A stretch of 64,000 nucleotides of DNA from CALAZP01 sp041164265. GTDB lineage: Bacteria > Bacteroidota > Bacteroidia > Chitinophagales > Saprospiraceae. This document shows, piece after piece, positions 40,576-50,133 of the stretch (its first letter is position 1; the number at the start of each line of letters is the position of its first letter). The stretch is from NCBI GenBank assembly GCA_041164265.1, contig JBEAPR010000081.1, positions 62,001 to 126,000 on the forward strand. Reading direction: 5' to 3'. The position numbers were made by a program, and so were the translations under genes. The notes beneath the pieces are model-generated. The model was given only the letters and a program-made list of their open reading frames with translations. It was not told the DNA's origin and ran no database searches.

Positions 40576-42111
40576 ATGTCAAGCGGAAAAGTTTTTTTAA
40601 TTATCCTCGATGGGTGGGGTCTAGGGACAGATCTTCAATCGGATGCTATAGCACAGGCTCATACCCCTTTTGTGGATGACCTGCTTCACCATTATCCATC
40701 TGGAACCCTTACCACTTTCGGAGAAGAAGTAGGCTTGCCAGAAGGTCAAATGGGAAATTCGGAAGTGGGTCACCTCAATATCGGGGCCGGAAGAATTGTT
40801 TACCAAGAACTAGCCAGAATTAATAAAGCAATCCGAGAGAAAACCTTACACAATAATGAAGTACTTGTAAATGCCCTTAAAAAAGCTGCTCAAGAAAAGA
40901 GAAATGTACACTTTATGGGGCTTCTTTCTGATGGTGGAGTACATTCCCACATCAATCATTTGATGGCCCTATGTGATATTGCAGAGGAAAATAGGGTTGA
41001 AAATATATTCATTCACGGCTTTCTAGATGGAAGGGATACCGATCCAAAAAGCGGTTTGGAATATGTAAAAACACTACTAAACCATATTGAAAAAAGTCCC
41101 GCTCAACTGGCCTCCTTAATAGGCAGATATTATGCAATGGACCGTGATAATAGATGGGAAAGAATTCAAAAAGCATATAATCTTCTGGTTAAAGCCGAGG
41201 GCATTCCAACCCGTGATCCCTTGACATCCATCCAAGAAAACTATGAAAATGGAACTACTGATGAATTCATGCCAGCTATATTAGTTCTTAATAAAAATGG
41301 GGAAACAACCTCTCTTGCCGATGATGATCTACTGATATGCTTTAACTTTAGAACTGATCGGCCAAGGGAAATTTCTGAAGTTTTAACTCAAAAATCTTTT
41401 CCCGAATGGGATATGCATCCTTTGAAACTGCATTATCTCACCATGACCAAATACGACGATAACTTCCAAAATGTTGAGGTTTTGTTTACCAAAGACAATA
41501 TTGTCAATACCCTAGGAGAGGTCATTTCCAAAGCTCAAAAAACACAAGTTAGAATTGCGGAAACAGAAAAATATCCCCATGTTACTTTCTTCTTTTCAGG
41601 AGGTAGAGAAAAGGCTTTCGATGGGGAAAGAAGAATTTTAGTCCCTTCTCCTAAAGTCGCCACCTATGACCTACAACCAGAAATGAGTGCATTGGAAATA
41701 GCAGGGAAAATTACCACTGATATTAATCAAAATAGCCCAGACTTTATTTGTCTTAATTTTGCTAACGCAGATATGGTAGGTCATACCGGGGATTTTAATG
41801 CCGCTATGCATGCGGCCGAAACAGTCGATAAGTGCATGGAGCAAATTGTACCTCATGCATTAAAAAATGAATATGAAATCATTGTTATCGCCGACCACGG
41901 CAATTCTGATTATATGATTAATGCTGACGGTACCCCCAATACAGCTCATACTACCAATCCTGTTCCTTTCGTTTTCATTAGTAAAGATAAATCCCCTGTA
42001 AAAGCTAAATCCGGCAAGTTAGCCGATATTGCTCCAACTATTCTACATCGGATGGGTATTCCTATTCCCAAAGAGATGGATGGCGAAAATCTAATTGATT
42101 CCAAACCATGA
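40576..42111 (+). CDS. gpmI: 2,3-bisphosphoglycerate-independent phosphoglycerate mutase
   Basis: Interconverts 3- and 2-phosphoglycerate in glycolysis using two Mn ions and a phosphoserine intermediate. The alkaline-phosphatase-like domain begins FLIILDGWGLG. The nucleophile serine is in PEGQMGNSEVGHLNIGAGR. The inserted transferase domain contains HFMGLLSDGGVHSH, FIHGFLDGRDTDPKS and YAMDRDNRWERI. C-terminal metal ligands are in NFANADMVGHTGDF and VIADHGNSDYM. At 511 residues it is full length. Its stop overlaps the ATG of the next lipoprotein gene (ATGA). Confidence 0.98.
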   Translation: MSSGKVFLIILDGWGLGTDLQSDAIAQAHTPFVDDLLHHYPSGTLTTFGEEVGLPEGQMGNSEVGHLNIGAGRIVYQELARINKAIREKTLHNNEVLVNALKKAAQEKRNVHFMGLLSDGGVHSHINHLMALCDIAEENRVENIFIHGFLDGRDTDPKSGLEYVKTLLNHIEKSPAQLASLIGRYYAMDRDNRWERIQKAYNLLVKAEGIPTRDPLTSIQENYENGTTDEFMPAILVLNKNGETTSLADDDLLICFNFRTDRPREISEVLTQKSFPEWDMHPLKLHYLTMTKYDDNFQNVEVLFTKDNIVNTLGEVISKAQKTQVRIAETEKYPHVTFFFSGGREKAFDGERRILVPSPKVATYDLQPEMSALEIAGKITTDINQNSPDFICLNFANADMVGHTGDFNAAMHAAETVDKCMEQIVPHALKNEYEIIVIADHGNSDYMINADGTPNTAHTTNPVPFVFISKDKSPVKAKSGKLADIAPTILHRMGIPIPKEMDGENLIDSKP

Positions 42112-42695
42112 AAAAACTACTGATACCAAGTTTACTTTTAGTCTTCTTATTAATCGCTCCAAGTTGCAATCCAACCAGCAATCAAGTACCAACCGCAACT
42201 GATAAATTTTTTGATGTTTCAGGATTTTTTCAAGCAGAAGTAGAAAGGCTTAATCAACTACAACCTTCAGCTGAAAAATCTTTTGTGGTCAATCAACTCA
42301 AAGAAATTACCGAGCCCATTTCCCTTAACTACCAATTGGAATTATCTCCCTTTATAGACTCAGATATAAATAAAAAAGCTTGGGAAGATAAATATTCCAT
42401 AGAATCAAGTTCGGAAACTTTATCTTATAAGGCAATAGATGAACAATTGGAAATAAAAGAAATCACGATTCAACTAGACCCAACCAATCATCCAACTCAT
42501 ATTCAAATTATAAAAATTTCAGAAAGCCCGCTCAGTTACAATAAAACTATCTTGATCTACCACCTCGATCATGAAATTGAAATTATTAGTACCCAAAAGA
42601 ATATTTTATCCAAGGAAAAAGAAATCCGAACAAAAGTTAGTTTTACAAAAAAAAGAGGTAGTGCAAAAAACACTACCTCCGCCCTAACCAAATAA
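42108..42695 (+). CDS. Small lipoprotein of unknown function
   Basis: A 195-residue protein with a clear type II signal (MKKLLIPSLLLVFLLIAPSC, lipobox Cys20), so it is probably anchored in the outer membrane or inner-membrane outer leaflet. The rest is hydrophilic, rich in Lys, Glu and Ile, with predicted beta-strands (LEIKEITIQLDP, TILIYHLDHEIEIIST). No family was recognised. It starts within the gpmI stop (ATGA), indicating translational coupling. The last codons contain an A8 run and a 9-bp hairpin, so a one-base slip there would change the C-terminal 14 or so residues. Confidence 0.75.
   Translation: MKKLLIPSLLLVFLLIAPSCNPTSNQVPTATDKFFDVSGFFQAEVERLNQLQPSAEKSFVVNQLKEITEPISLNYQLELSPFIDSDINKKAWEDKYSIESSSETLSYKAIDEQLEIKEITIQLDPTNHPTHIQIIKISESPLSYNKTILIYHLDHEIEIISTQKNILSKEKEIRTKVSFTKKRGSAKNTTSALTK
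42655..42679. other. Nine-bp hairpin at the 3' end of the lipoprotein gene
   Basis: GAGGTAGTG pairs perfectly with CACTACCTC around a 7-base loop, inside the coding end. On the plus strand an A8 run precedes it and no T-tract follows. On the minus strand the same hairpin is followed by eight T residues, so it would terminate antisense rather than sense transcripts. Confidence 0.6.
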
Positions 42696-42916
42696 AACCA
42701 AATTATTCTTGAAGTTGATTAATCTATTGCTAATTTAAATAGTATTTTGTAAAAGTCAATGCTAGCCAAATTTATAGTAAGTGCTAAAAACAAGCTTATT
42801 TTGTGTAAATAAAATTTCAAAATTGTTTTTTTCAATTTTTTAAAATTTTATATCATAAATGCCCTTCAAGCCAAATAAAATGTTGAAAAAAATTATCCAA
42901 TTTTTAATTTTTCTCT

Positions 42917-44323
42917 ATGCGCTTTTCCTTAGTAGTTTTAATCTCCGCTTTTGTTTTCAATTTTTCCTTTTCCCAGTCCAGCGATGCTTCAATAGATGAA
43001 GATGCCTTTTACGTTAGAAAGATTTACGATGAGGTATTGACCAATAGTCCTTCCATGAACTGGTTAAAGTATTTAACCAAAAATATCGGTCCGAGGTTAG
43101 CGGGCTCTCCCCAAGCAGCAGCAGCCGTAGAATATACGCGTCAACTCATGGAAGAATTGGGATTTGATACCGTTTATCTTCAACCTTGCCTGGTCCCTCA
43201 TTGGACCAGGGAGGGAAAGGAAACCGTCACCATCGTCAATTCTTCTTCCAGAGGAAGTATTTCATTGAATGCCTTGTCTTTAGGTAATTCTGTAGCCACT
43301 CCAAAAGGAGGAATTACCGCTGAGGTAATTGAAGTATTTTCCCTGGATACTTTGAATACCTTAGGTCGAGAAAATATAGCGGGTAAAATAGTATTTTTCA
43401 ATAGGCCTTTAGACCCTACTCAACTGAATACATTTGCCGCTTATGGTGGGGCAGTTGATCAAAGAGCTTTGGGAGCCTCCAGAGCAGGTGAACTTGGCGC
43501 AGTTGGAGTTCTGGTAAGGTCTATGACCACGCGAAATGATGATGTTCCACATACGGGTTCCATGATATATGAAGAAGGAATTCAAAATAAAATTCCAGGA
43601 ATTGCCATCTCCACTAACGATGCCAATCTCTTAAGCGACCTTCTTAAAAAAGAGCCCATTAGAGTTTTTATGGAATCCTTCGGAAAAATTCATCCTCAAA
43701 AGCCTTCCTTCAATGTGATTGGAGAAATTAAAGGAAGTACCTATCCAGAAGAAATTATTTTAGTTGGCGGACATTTAGATTCATGGGATGTCGGAGAGGG
43801 CGCTCATGATGATGGCACTGGATGTATTCAATCTATAGCCGTTCTTCATACTTTGTTAAAAATGAACTACCAACCTAAACGAACCATTAGAGCAGTAATG
43901 TTCATGAATGAGGAAAATGGTTTGGCAGGAGGCAAAGCCTATTGGAAAACCTCCAATGAAAAAAACGAGTTTCACCTAGCAGCTATAGAATCCGATAGAG
44001 GAGGTTTCACCCCAAGAGGATTTACCTGCGATGGTGATTCGAAAGTATTTAACTATAGATTTGCGCAAGTAATTGAGTGGTTGCCCCTACTTGAACCGTA
44101 TGGCTTATACTTTCAAAAGGGTGGTTCTGGTGCAGACATTTCTGGATTAAAATCTCAAGGAGGTTTGCTTTTTGGGCTAGTGCCTGATAGTCAACGATAT
44201 TTCGATTATCATCACACCCCCATAGACACCTATGAGGCCGTTAACCAAAGAGAACTAAATCTAGGGACTGCAGCGATGACCAGCCTCGTATTCTTAATAG
44301 ATCGATACGGACTCGGGGAATGA
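42917..44323 (+). CDS. M28-family exported aminopeptidase/carboxypeptidase (CPQ-like)
   Basis: A secreted or periplasmic zinc exopeptidase of 468 residues with signal peptide MRFSLVVLISAFVFNFSFS. An inserted PA-type domain (about 120-250) separates the two parts of the catalytic domain. Metal and catalytic residues: HLDSWDVGEGAHDDGTG (first His and bridging Asp), FMNEENGLAGG (catalytic Glu), IESDRGGFTPRGF and the late HHTPIDTYEAVN. The overall pattern is like carboxypeptidase Q (plasma glutamate carboxypeptidase), which cleaves dipeptides. Its stop overlaps hpt (ATGA). The preceding 221 bases are very AT-rich without another gene that I can support. Confidence 0.9.
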   Translation: MRFSLVVLISAFVFNFSFSQSSDASIDEDAFYVRKIYDEVLTNSPSMNWLKYLTKNIGPRLAGSPQAAAAVEYTRQLMEELGFDTVYLQPCLVPHWTREGKETVTIVNSSSRGSISLNALSLGNSVATPKGGITAEVIEVFSLDTLNTLGRENIAGKIVFFNRPLDPTQLNTFAAYGGAVDQRALGASRAGELGAVGVLVRSMTTRNDDVPHTGSMIYEEGIQNKIPGIAISTNDANLLSDLLKKEPIRVFMESFGKIHPQKPSFNVIGEIKGSTYPEEIILVGGHLDSWDVGEGAHDDGTGCIQSIAVLHTLLKMNYQPKRTIRAVMFMNEENGLAGGKAYWKTSNEKNEFHLAAIESDRGGFTPRGFTCDGDSKVFNYRFAQVIEWLPLLEPYGLYFQKGGSGADISGLKSQGGLLFGLVPDSQRYFDYHHTPIDTYEAVNQRELNLGTAAMTSLVFLIDRYGLGE

Positions 44324-44847
44324 ACCAGCAACCAGAAATTTTAATTGATAAAAGTTTCATCAAACTTCGGGTAGAATACCTTGGGAAGGTATTATCTGAT
44401 AAATTTGCAGATAAAAACCCTGTTTTTTTAGTGGTCCTGAAAGGTGCATTTCTATTTGCAGCTGATCTAATTCGATCCTGTAACATGGATTTAGAAATAT
44501 CTTTCTTGCAAGTATCTTCCTACCAAGGGACAGAATCTACAGGGAAAGTCTCCACAAAAATCCCCTTGAGTTCCTCCCTAAAAAACAGACATGTAATCAT
44601 CGTTGAAGATATAATTGAAACAGGTAAAACACTTTTATACCTCTACCAACACTTACAAAATGAGGATTGTGCCTCTATACAAGTGGTCACCGCTCTTCAT
44701 AAAATAAATCCCAAAGTAGAATTACCTCCCATTGAATTGCTGTCAGCATTTGTCATTCCACCAGCTTTTGTAATCGGATATGGCCTTGATTACAACCAAC
44801 ACCAAAGAAACCTTCCCTCAATTCATATCCACAAGTCTAATTTATAA
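44320..44847 (+). CDS. hpt: Hypoxanthine phosphoribosyltransferase
   Basis: Purine salvage: joins hypoxanthine or guanine to PRPP to give IMP or GMP in the cytoplasm. The PRPP-binding motif is VIIVEDIIETGKTLLYL (about residues 90-107). The first active-site loop region is LVVLKGAFLFAADLIR. The flexible loop area has SSYQGTESTGKV, and the C-terminal base-binding segment is FVIGYGLDYNQHQRNLPSI. At 175 residues it has normal length. It is translationally coupled to the preceding peptidase gene. That link has no obvious functional reason beyond general salvage. Confidence 0.95.
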   Translation: MNQQPEILIDKSFIKLRVEYLGKVLSDKFADKNPVFLVVLKGAFLFAADLIRSCNMDLEISFLQVSSYQGTESTGKVSTKIPLSSSLKNRHVIIVEDIIETGKTLLYLYQHLQNEDCASIQVVTALHKINPKVELPPIELLSAFVIPPAFVIGYGLDYNQHQRNLPSIHIHKSNL

Positions 44848-44920
44848 AAGGTTTAATCGAACTTACTTCTACCCTATTGCATTTTCAACTATCTTGTTGA
44901 CTTAAAGGTTAAATGCCATT

Positions 44921-46159
44921 ATGACAACTATCGAAAACATTCTAATTGCTTTAAGATCCATTCGGTCCAATATGCTAAGAGCTGTTTTAACACTAAGCAT
45001 TATTGCTTTCGGAATTATGGCTCTTGTCGGTATTCTTACTGCTATTGATAGTGCTATTTACTCTTTAAACAACAGTTTTTCTTCCTTGGGAGCAAATACC
45101 TTTGATATTGAAAGGAAAGGAACCACGCTGAGAAACCGACAAGGAGGGGTAGACGAAAAACCAGGTGACGTTATATCTTATAAGCAAGCTACTGAGTTCA
45201 AAGAAAAATTCAATTATCCTGCGAGAACTTCAGTTTGGATGAACTGTACAGGTAGTTCTGTTGTCAAATTTGAGGATAAAAAAACCAATCCCAATGTTCG
45301 AATGATGGCAGTTGATGAAAACTACCTAGAAGGTAAAGCTTTCTCTATCAAAATAGGTAGAAATATTTCATCTAAAGAAGCGCTTCAAGGAGCCTATGTC
45401 ACTGTCATTGGAAGTGATTTGGTGACTGAATTATTCGAGGGCAATTCTTTCAATGCCATTGATAAAACTATTTCTGTCGGAAATATACGGCTTAAGGTAA
45501 TAGGCGTTCTCAACGAAAAAGGTTCTAGTATGGGCAGAAATGAAGATCGAAGTCTTCTTATCCCATTATTTACAGGCAAAAGATATTTTGGATCCTCAAG
45601 GACCAACTATAATATTTTTGTTGCTGTCAAAGACCCCACTGTAATGGAAAGTGCCATTTCAGCTGCAACGGGATTGTTTCGTAATATTAGAAGTCTAAAA
45701 GCCGCCCAGGATAACGATTTTGAAATGAAAAAACCTGATCAAATCGTTAACATTATCAAAGAAAACACCCTATATTTCCGTTTAGCTGCTGTAGGAATTG
45801 GCCTAATAACTTTAGTAGGGGCTGCAATAGGATTAATGAACATTATGTTGGTCTCAGTAACCGAAAGGACCCGAGAAATAGGAATCAGTAAAGCGATTGG
45901 GGCGACCAGTAAAATAATCCTCTCTCAATTTTTAACAGAAGCCGTAGTCATAAGTTTGATGGGGGGGATATTAGGAATCATTCTAGGTATCTTAATTGGA
46001 AATATAGTAACCCTTTTGTTAGGGGGAGATTTTTTAATTCCTTGGTTATGGATGTCTATTGCTTTCGCAACCTGTTTTCTGGTTGGTTTGGTATCTGGGA
46101 TTTATCCCGCTATGAAAGCAGCATCTCTAGACCCCATTGAAGCGCTGCGCTACGAATAA
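44921..46159 (+). CDS. MacB/FtsX-type ABC transporter permease
   Basis: A 412-residue inner-membrane permease. The N-terminal helix (MLRAVLTLSIIAFGIMALVGIL) is followed by a large extracytoplasmic MacB-type domain (about 45-270). Three C-terminal FtsX helices follow, with LMNIMLVSVTERTREIGISKAIGAT as the coupling segment contacting the ATPase. The end, GIYPAMKAASLDPIEALRYE, is the typical MacB tail. Such permeases drive periplasmic machines for export of lipoproteins, peptides or toxins rather than plain transport. No ATPase or membrane-fusion gene is adjacent. The flippase gene follows after 10 bases. Confidence 0.92.
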   Translation: MTTIENILIALRSIRSNMLRAVLTLSIIAFGIMALVGILTAIDSAIYSLNNSFSSLGANTFDIERKGTTLRNRQGGVDEKPGDVISYKQATEFKEKFNYPARTSVWMNCTGSSVVKFEDKKTNPNVRMMAVDENYLEGKAFSIKIGRNISSKEALQGAYVTVIGSDLVTELFEGNSFNAIDKTISVGNIRLKVIGVLNEKGSSMGRNEDRSLLIPLFTGKRYFGSSRTNYNIFVAVKDPTVMESAISAATGLFRNIRSLKAAQDNDFEMKKPDQIVNIIKENTLYFRLAAVGIGLITLVGAAIGLMNIMLVSVTERTREIGISKAIGATSKIILSQFLTEAVVISLMGGILGIILGILIGNIVTLLLGGDFLIPWLWMSIAFATCFLVGLVSGIYPAMKAASLDPIEALRYE

Positions 46160-46169
46160 TCAACCTTAG

Positions 46170-47594
46170 ATGAACCGGCAATTTTCTTTAAATATTGCCC
46201 TCCTATTGGGAATTAATGGCTTGATTAAACCCCTTTATCTTTTCGGGATAGATCGTACCATCCAAAATATACTTCCCGAAGGAGATTATGGATTGTACTT
46301 TACTTTTTTCAACCTCTCATTTATCTTAAGCATTATCAATGATCCGGGAATTCAGAATTTTAATACCACTTTCATAGCTGGAAAAAAACACCTCCTTCAA
46401 AAAACTTTTACCAGTGCGGTTCAAGTCAGAACGTTATCGGGAATCTTATTTTTATTTTCAATACTGTTAGCTGGTTTTTTCTTAGGCTATCACTTCAATG
46501 ATCTCCTCCTTCTTTTTTTGGTTGCATTCAACCATTGCTTAGCATCCCTCTCCCTTTTTTTTAGATCCAATTTATCTGCCATTGGCTACTTCTCCTTGGA
46601 CAGCATATTATCTGGATTGGATAAATTTCTAATGATACTGCTACTCGGCCTCTTTCTATTAAATCCACAACTCCAATCCCATCTAAATATTTATTGGTTT
46701 GTCGCCCTTCAAGGATGTGCATTTTTAACTACACTGCTCGTAGCGTTATTTATTCTTATCAAAAAGACATCACCATTGGGTTGGCCTAATTGGAAAATCT
46801 CCTATTCCCTCCTTAGAAAAAGTTTCCCTTACGCCTTAGTAGTTTTTTTAATGCTCGCATATACACGGATAGATGCCATTATGATTGAAAGAATGTTGCC
46901 CTTAGGAAAAATTGAGGCGGGTTACTATGCCGCGGGTTACCGATTATTAGATGCTGCTAATGCGATAGGATTCCTGTTTGCCTCTCTTTTATTGCCCATG
47001 TTTGCCCAAATCCACAATCAAAAAAAACCATTAACCCCCCTTATAGGATTTAGCCTCAACCATATTATCGCCCTTTCTGGTTGGGTTTCCATGATTCTGA
47101 TTACTTATAGAGGGCCCATTATCCAATTGCTCTACCCCTCCATTCACCCAAGTGTGCCCATTATCTTAATGTATCTGATGTTCACCTTTATTTGTTTAGC
47201 AATAGGATACATCTTTGGCACTTTGCTCACCGCAACAGGAAATATTCACAAAATGAATGGCCTATTTGCATTAGCTGCTTTAATAAACATAAGTTTGAAC
47301 CTCCTTTGGATTCCTTCGGAAAAATCTATAGGGGCTGCTAAAGCCACTTTATTAACCCAAATTTTCGTTTGCCTTGCCTTGATATTTACCGCCAACCATT
47401 TGCTAAAATTGAAATTATCATTAAAATATTGGATCAAACCTATCCTATATCTTGGGTTTCTAATTTTAATTGGATTTTCGCTCCATCTTCTAAAAATATC
47501 CATAGTTATAGGATTCCTCTCCAGTAGCTTGCTTGCCTTGGGAATCTCCCTTATAATTGGCCTTATACACCCACTCAAATGGTTTAAGAATTAG
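46170..47594 (+). CDS. Wzx-like polysaccharide flippase (oligosaccharide translocase, MATE-like fold)
   Basis: A 474-residue integral membrane protein with about 12-14 helices, fitting the polysaccharide biosynthesis protein family that flips lipid-linked sugars to the periplasm. Recognisable parts are the first helices (NIALLLGINGLIKPLYLFGIDR) with PEGDYGLYFTFFN, and the mid-region YTRIDAIMIERMLPLGKIEAGYYAAGYRLLDA. The latter is the characteristic signature including the dimer of Tyr-Ala-Ala-Gly. No glycosyltransferases lie beside it; Wzz- and Wzy-like genes follow directly. The substrate is unknown. Confidence 0.85.
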   Translation: MNRQFSLNIALLLGINGLIKPLYLFGIDRTIQNILPEGDYGLYFTFFNLSFILSIINDPGIQNFNTTFIAGKKHLLQKTFTSAVQVRTLSGILFLFSILLAGFFLGYHFNDLLLLFLVAFNHCLASLSLFFRSNLSAIGYFSLDSILSGLDKFLMILLLGLFLLNPQLQSHLNIYWFVALQGCAFLTTLLVALFILIKKTSPLGWPNWKISYSLLRKSFPYALVVFLMLAYTRIDAIMIERMLPLGKIEAGYYAAGYRLLDAANAIGFLFASLLLPMFAQIHNQKKPLTPLIGFSLNHIIALSGWVSMILITYRGPIIQLLYPSIHPSVPIILMYLMFTFICLAIGYIFGTLLTATGNIHKMNGLFALAALINISLNLLWIPSEKSIGAAKATLLTQIFVCLALIFTANHLLKLKLSLKYWIKPILYLGFLILIGFSLHLLKISIVIGFLSSSLLALGISLIIGLIHPLKWFKN

Positions 47595-47602
47595 TACTTT
47601 TG
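47595..47602 (+). promoter_or_regulatory. Putative -7 promoter element (TACTTTTG) for the Wzz-like gene
   Basis: An exact TAnnTTTG match immediately after the flippase stop and 16 bases before the next ATG. It could give the Wzz-Wzy pair separate expression. Confidence 0.5.
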
Positions 47603-47618
47603 ATACAAAAATTGATGA

Positions 47619-48707
47619 ATGGAAAAGGAAGATAACCTAATAGACGCATTCAAAATTTTAATGCAATACAGAAAACTTATTTTAGGATTTTCCTTTGCGA
47701 TAGGTATTGTAGTAGCGGTTAGTTCTTTATTTATGCCCAACTACTACCAAGCTAACACTACTTTTTTGGCTGCTAGCCCAGATCAAGCAATCCCTGATTT
47801 GGCTTTGGGAATGGGAAAACGAGAAGCTCAAATATACGGTGGTCAAGGAGATATCAACAGAGTTCTTACCGTTGGACAATCTGGAGAAGTAGAAGACTTT
47901 TTAATTGAAAAATTTAACCTTCTTGATCATTACAACATTAACCCTAACCATAAAAAGGCCCAATACAAAGTAAAAGAAGAATTAAGAGAACATTTAAAAA
48001 TTACCAAAACAGATAAGGATGCTTTGCAAATTACCGTTGAAGATAAAAATCCTGAATGGGCAGCCCTCATTGCCAATACCACCAGAGAAAAAATAGACGA
48101 AATCAGCCAAGATATTCTAAAAGCTTCTCAGAAAAATTTATTGGTAAATTATGATCGCAAGATTTTAGAAAAGGAGAATCTCCTAAAAAAACTAACCGAT
48201 AGTTTATTCCGACTTCGTGATGAATTCCAACTTTTTAATGGAAGTACCCAAACAGAAAACCTGACTACCCGATTAATTGATGCTACAGCTGATTTATCAA
48301 ATTACCAAGCTGCTTTTCAATATTTATCGAATAAAGCTAATATACAACGTGATACCTTAACCATTATCGAAGCTAAAATAAAAGGACTTACAGCCGAAAC
48401 TCAAAGTCTCACTAAACGACTTTCTAAAGTTAATGAAGGCCTATCCACGGTTAAAACTTTAGAGGATAATTTTAATACCATAGCAACTGGCCTAAATTTT
48501 GATAAAGACAGTCGCAGTCGTCTACTCACTTTTATTGAAGCCAAAACACCTGCATTGATATTAATTGAAGCTGCACAAATTCCACTGATCAAATCGAAAC
48601 CTAAAAGGAGCCTATTAGTTATTGGCTCAACCATCTTGTCCTTTCTCTTCGCTACTTTAGGAGTTTTGTTCTATGAATCGACTAAAAAATATCATTTTGG
48701 TCGTTAA
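47619..48707 (+). CDS. Wzz-like chain-length determinant protein
   Basis: A 362-residue polysaccharide co-polymerase. It has one N-terminal helix (LILGFSFAIGIVVAVSSLFM) and a C-terminal helix preceded by a basic Pro-containing stretch (PLIKSKPKRSLLVIGSTILSFLFATLGVLF). Between them lies a periplasmic domain with long coiled-coil helices (about 175-290). Family members set the length of O-antigen or capsule chains by acting with Wzy. No C-terminal tyrosine-kinase domain is present. It overlaps the polymerase-like gene by 35 bases, strong support for a joint function. Confidence 0.85.
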   Translation: MEKEDNLIDAFKILMQYRKLILGFSFAIGIVVAVSSLFMPNYYQANTTFLAASPDQAIPDLALGMGKREAQIYGGQGDINRVLTVGQSGEVEDFLIEKFNLLDHYNINPNHKKAQYKVKEELREHLKITKTDKDALQITVEDKNPEWAALIANTTREKIDEISQDILKASQKNLLVNYDRKILEKENLLKKLTDSLFRLRDEFQLFNGSTQTENLTTRLIDATADLSNYQAAFQYLSNKANIQRDTLTIIEAKIKGLTAETQSLTKRLSKVNEGLSTVKTLEDNFNTIATGLNFDKDSRSRLLTFIEAKTPALILIEAAQIPLIKSKPKRSLLVIGSTILSFLFATLGVLFYESTKKYHFGR

Positions 48708-50133
48708 TAAACTTCATCTTTATTTAGGAATCGTCGCACTGGCCATTCTTATATCCATTTTGACTTCCAACTGGTATATTTTATTAATTCCAATGGTTAT
48801 CCTCCTTGGTGGTATTTCAATCACTCAACCCAAGTGGATTTTCTACTTACTTTTATTAAGTCTTCCTATTTCTACAGAAATATCCTTTTCCAACGGCTTA
48901 GGCACAGATTTGCCCTCCGAACCCCTAATGATAGGGCTTTGTATTATAGCTATTCCCCTTTTTATTACCCAGCCTAAAATTCTAAACAAAGCCTTCTGGA
49001 CACACCCCATTACACTTATTTTAGGAGCCCATCTTGGATGGACCTTAATTGCTACCCTGTACTCGGCAAACCCATTAGTTTCATTTAAATTCCTGCTGGC
49101 CAAGACATGGTATATTGTTGTTTTCTACTTTTTAACTCCTGTATTTCTCAAATCCAGACAAGACTTTCTAAAAGCCATACCCTGGGTTATATGGCCTCTG
49201 GCGCTGACAGTTGTCATTACTTTAATTCGTCATTACCAGTTTAGTTTTTCCTTTAGCGAAGTACATAAAGTATTTCATCCTTATCAACGTAATCATGTTA
49301 ACTACGGGGCCATGCTTGCCCTTTGCCTTCCATTCGTGCTTTTAATGTGGCAACAGTTTAAAGGAAATTCCAAAAAAATAGGCTTTGTACTAGGTATCCT
49401 TTTTTTAATAGGCATCTATTTTTCCTATACTAGAGCAGCTTATATTGCTGTTTTATTAATTCCTTTTCTTTATTTCGTTTTAATTAAAAATATCCTTAAA
49501 CCACTCCTGCTCATAGGCGGGTTGGGTACAATACTTGCCTTTTCTTTTCTTACCTCCGAAAACAAGTATTTAGATTTTGCTCCTAATTACGAAACGACTA
49601 TTTCCCATTATAATTTCGAAAACCTATTAGAAGCAACCTATAAAGGACAAGACATCTCCACAATGGAGCGATTTTATAGATGGATTGCTGGAATTAAAAT
49701 GGGATGGGAAAGAGTCATAACTGGTTTTGGCCCAGGAAATTTTGTTAACTTCTACAAAACCTATACCGTATCTTCTTTTAGCACCTATGTCAGCGACAAT
49801 AAAGAAGGATCGGGAATACATAGTTATTTTCTAATGTTATTGGCCGAACAAGGTATTCCTGGTTTATTGATTTTTTTGACCCTACTTTTGATTACACTTT
49901 TCTACGGTCAAAATTTAGTCAACCAATTAAAAGGACAACCTGAAAGAAATTTAATCTTGGCTCTAGTTTCCTCTCTTTTAATTATTATCGCCTTTCTCAC
50001 TATTAATGATCTGGTAGAAACTGATAAAGTAGGTCCTTTTTTCTTCATCAGCTTGTCCTTAATCGCCTCTTTTTCTGCAAAGGAAACCTCCAGAACCATA
50101 TCTTCATCCCTCCATCCTCATAACCTAAAGTAA
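48673..50133 (+). CDS. O-antigen ligase/polymerase-like membrane protein (Wzy/WaaL family)
   Basis: A 486-residue polytopic membrane protein with about 12 helices. A large periplasmic loop (about 300-390) carries the ligase-type motif GSGIHSYFLMLLAEQGIPGLLIFL, where His-Ser replaces the usual His-Asn. The loop also holds GFGPGNFVNFYKTY, and an earlier loop has HPYQRNHVNYGAMLALCLPF. It either polymerises repeat units (Wzy) or attaches glycan to lipid A or protein (WaaL); the neighbouring Wzz gene favours a polymerase. The 35-base overlap with Wzz suggests translational coupling. Confidence 0.82.
   Translation: MNRLKNIILVVNKLHLYLGIVALAILISILTSNWYILLIPMVILLGGISITQPKWIFYLLLLSLPISTEISFSNGLGTDLPSEPLMIGLCIIAIPLFITQPKILNKAFWTHPITLILGAHLGWTLIATLYSANPLVSFKFLLAKTWYIVVFYFLTPVFLKSRQDFLKAIPWVIWPLALTVVITLIRHYQFSFSFSEVHKVFHPYQRNHVNYGAMLALCLPFVLLMWQQFKGNSKKIGFVLGILFLIGIYFSYTRAAYIAVLLIPFLYFVLIKNILKPLLLIGGLGTILAFSFLTSENKYLDFAPNYETTISHYNFENLLEATYKGQDISTMERFYRWIAGIKMGWERVITGFGPGNFVNFYKTYTVSSFSTYVSDNKEGSGIHSYFLMLLAEQGIPGLLIFLTLLLITLFYGQNLVNQLKGQPERNLILALVSSLLIIIAFLTINDLVETDKVGPFFFISLSLIASFSAKETSRTISSSLHPHNLK

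Noticed and set aside
42880..43000. Short frame MLKKIIQFLIFLYALFLSSF... overlapping the start of the M28 peptidase
   Set aside because: It is hydrophobic by virtue of T-rich DNA, ends quickly, and the peptidase has its own good signal peptide in another frame.
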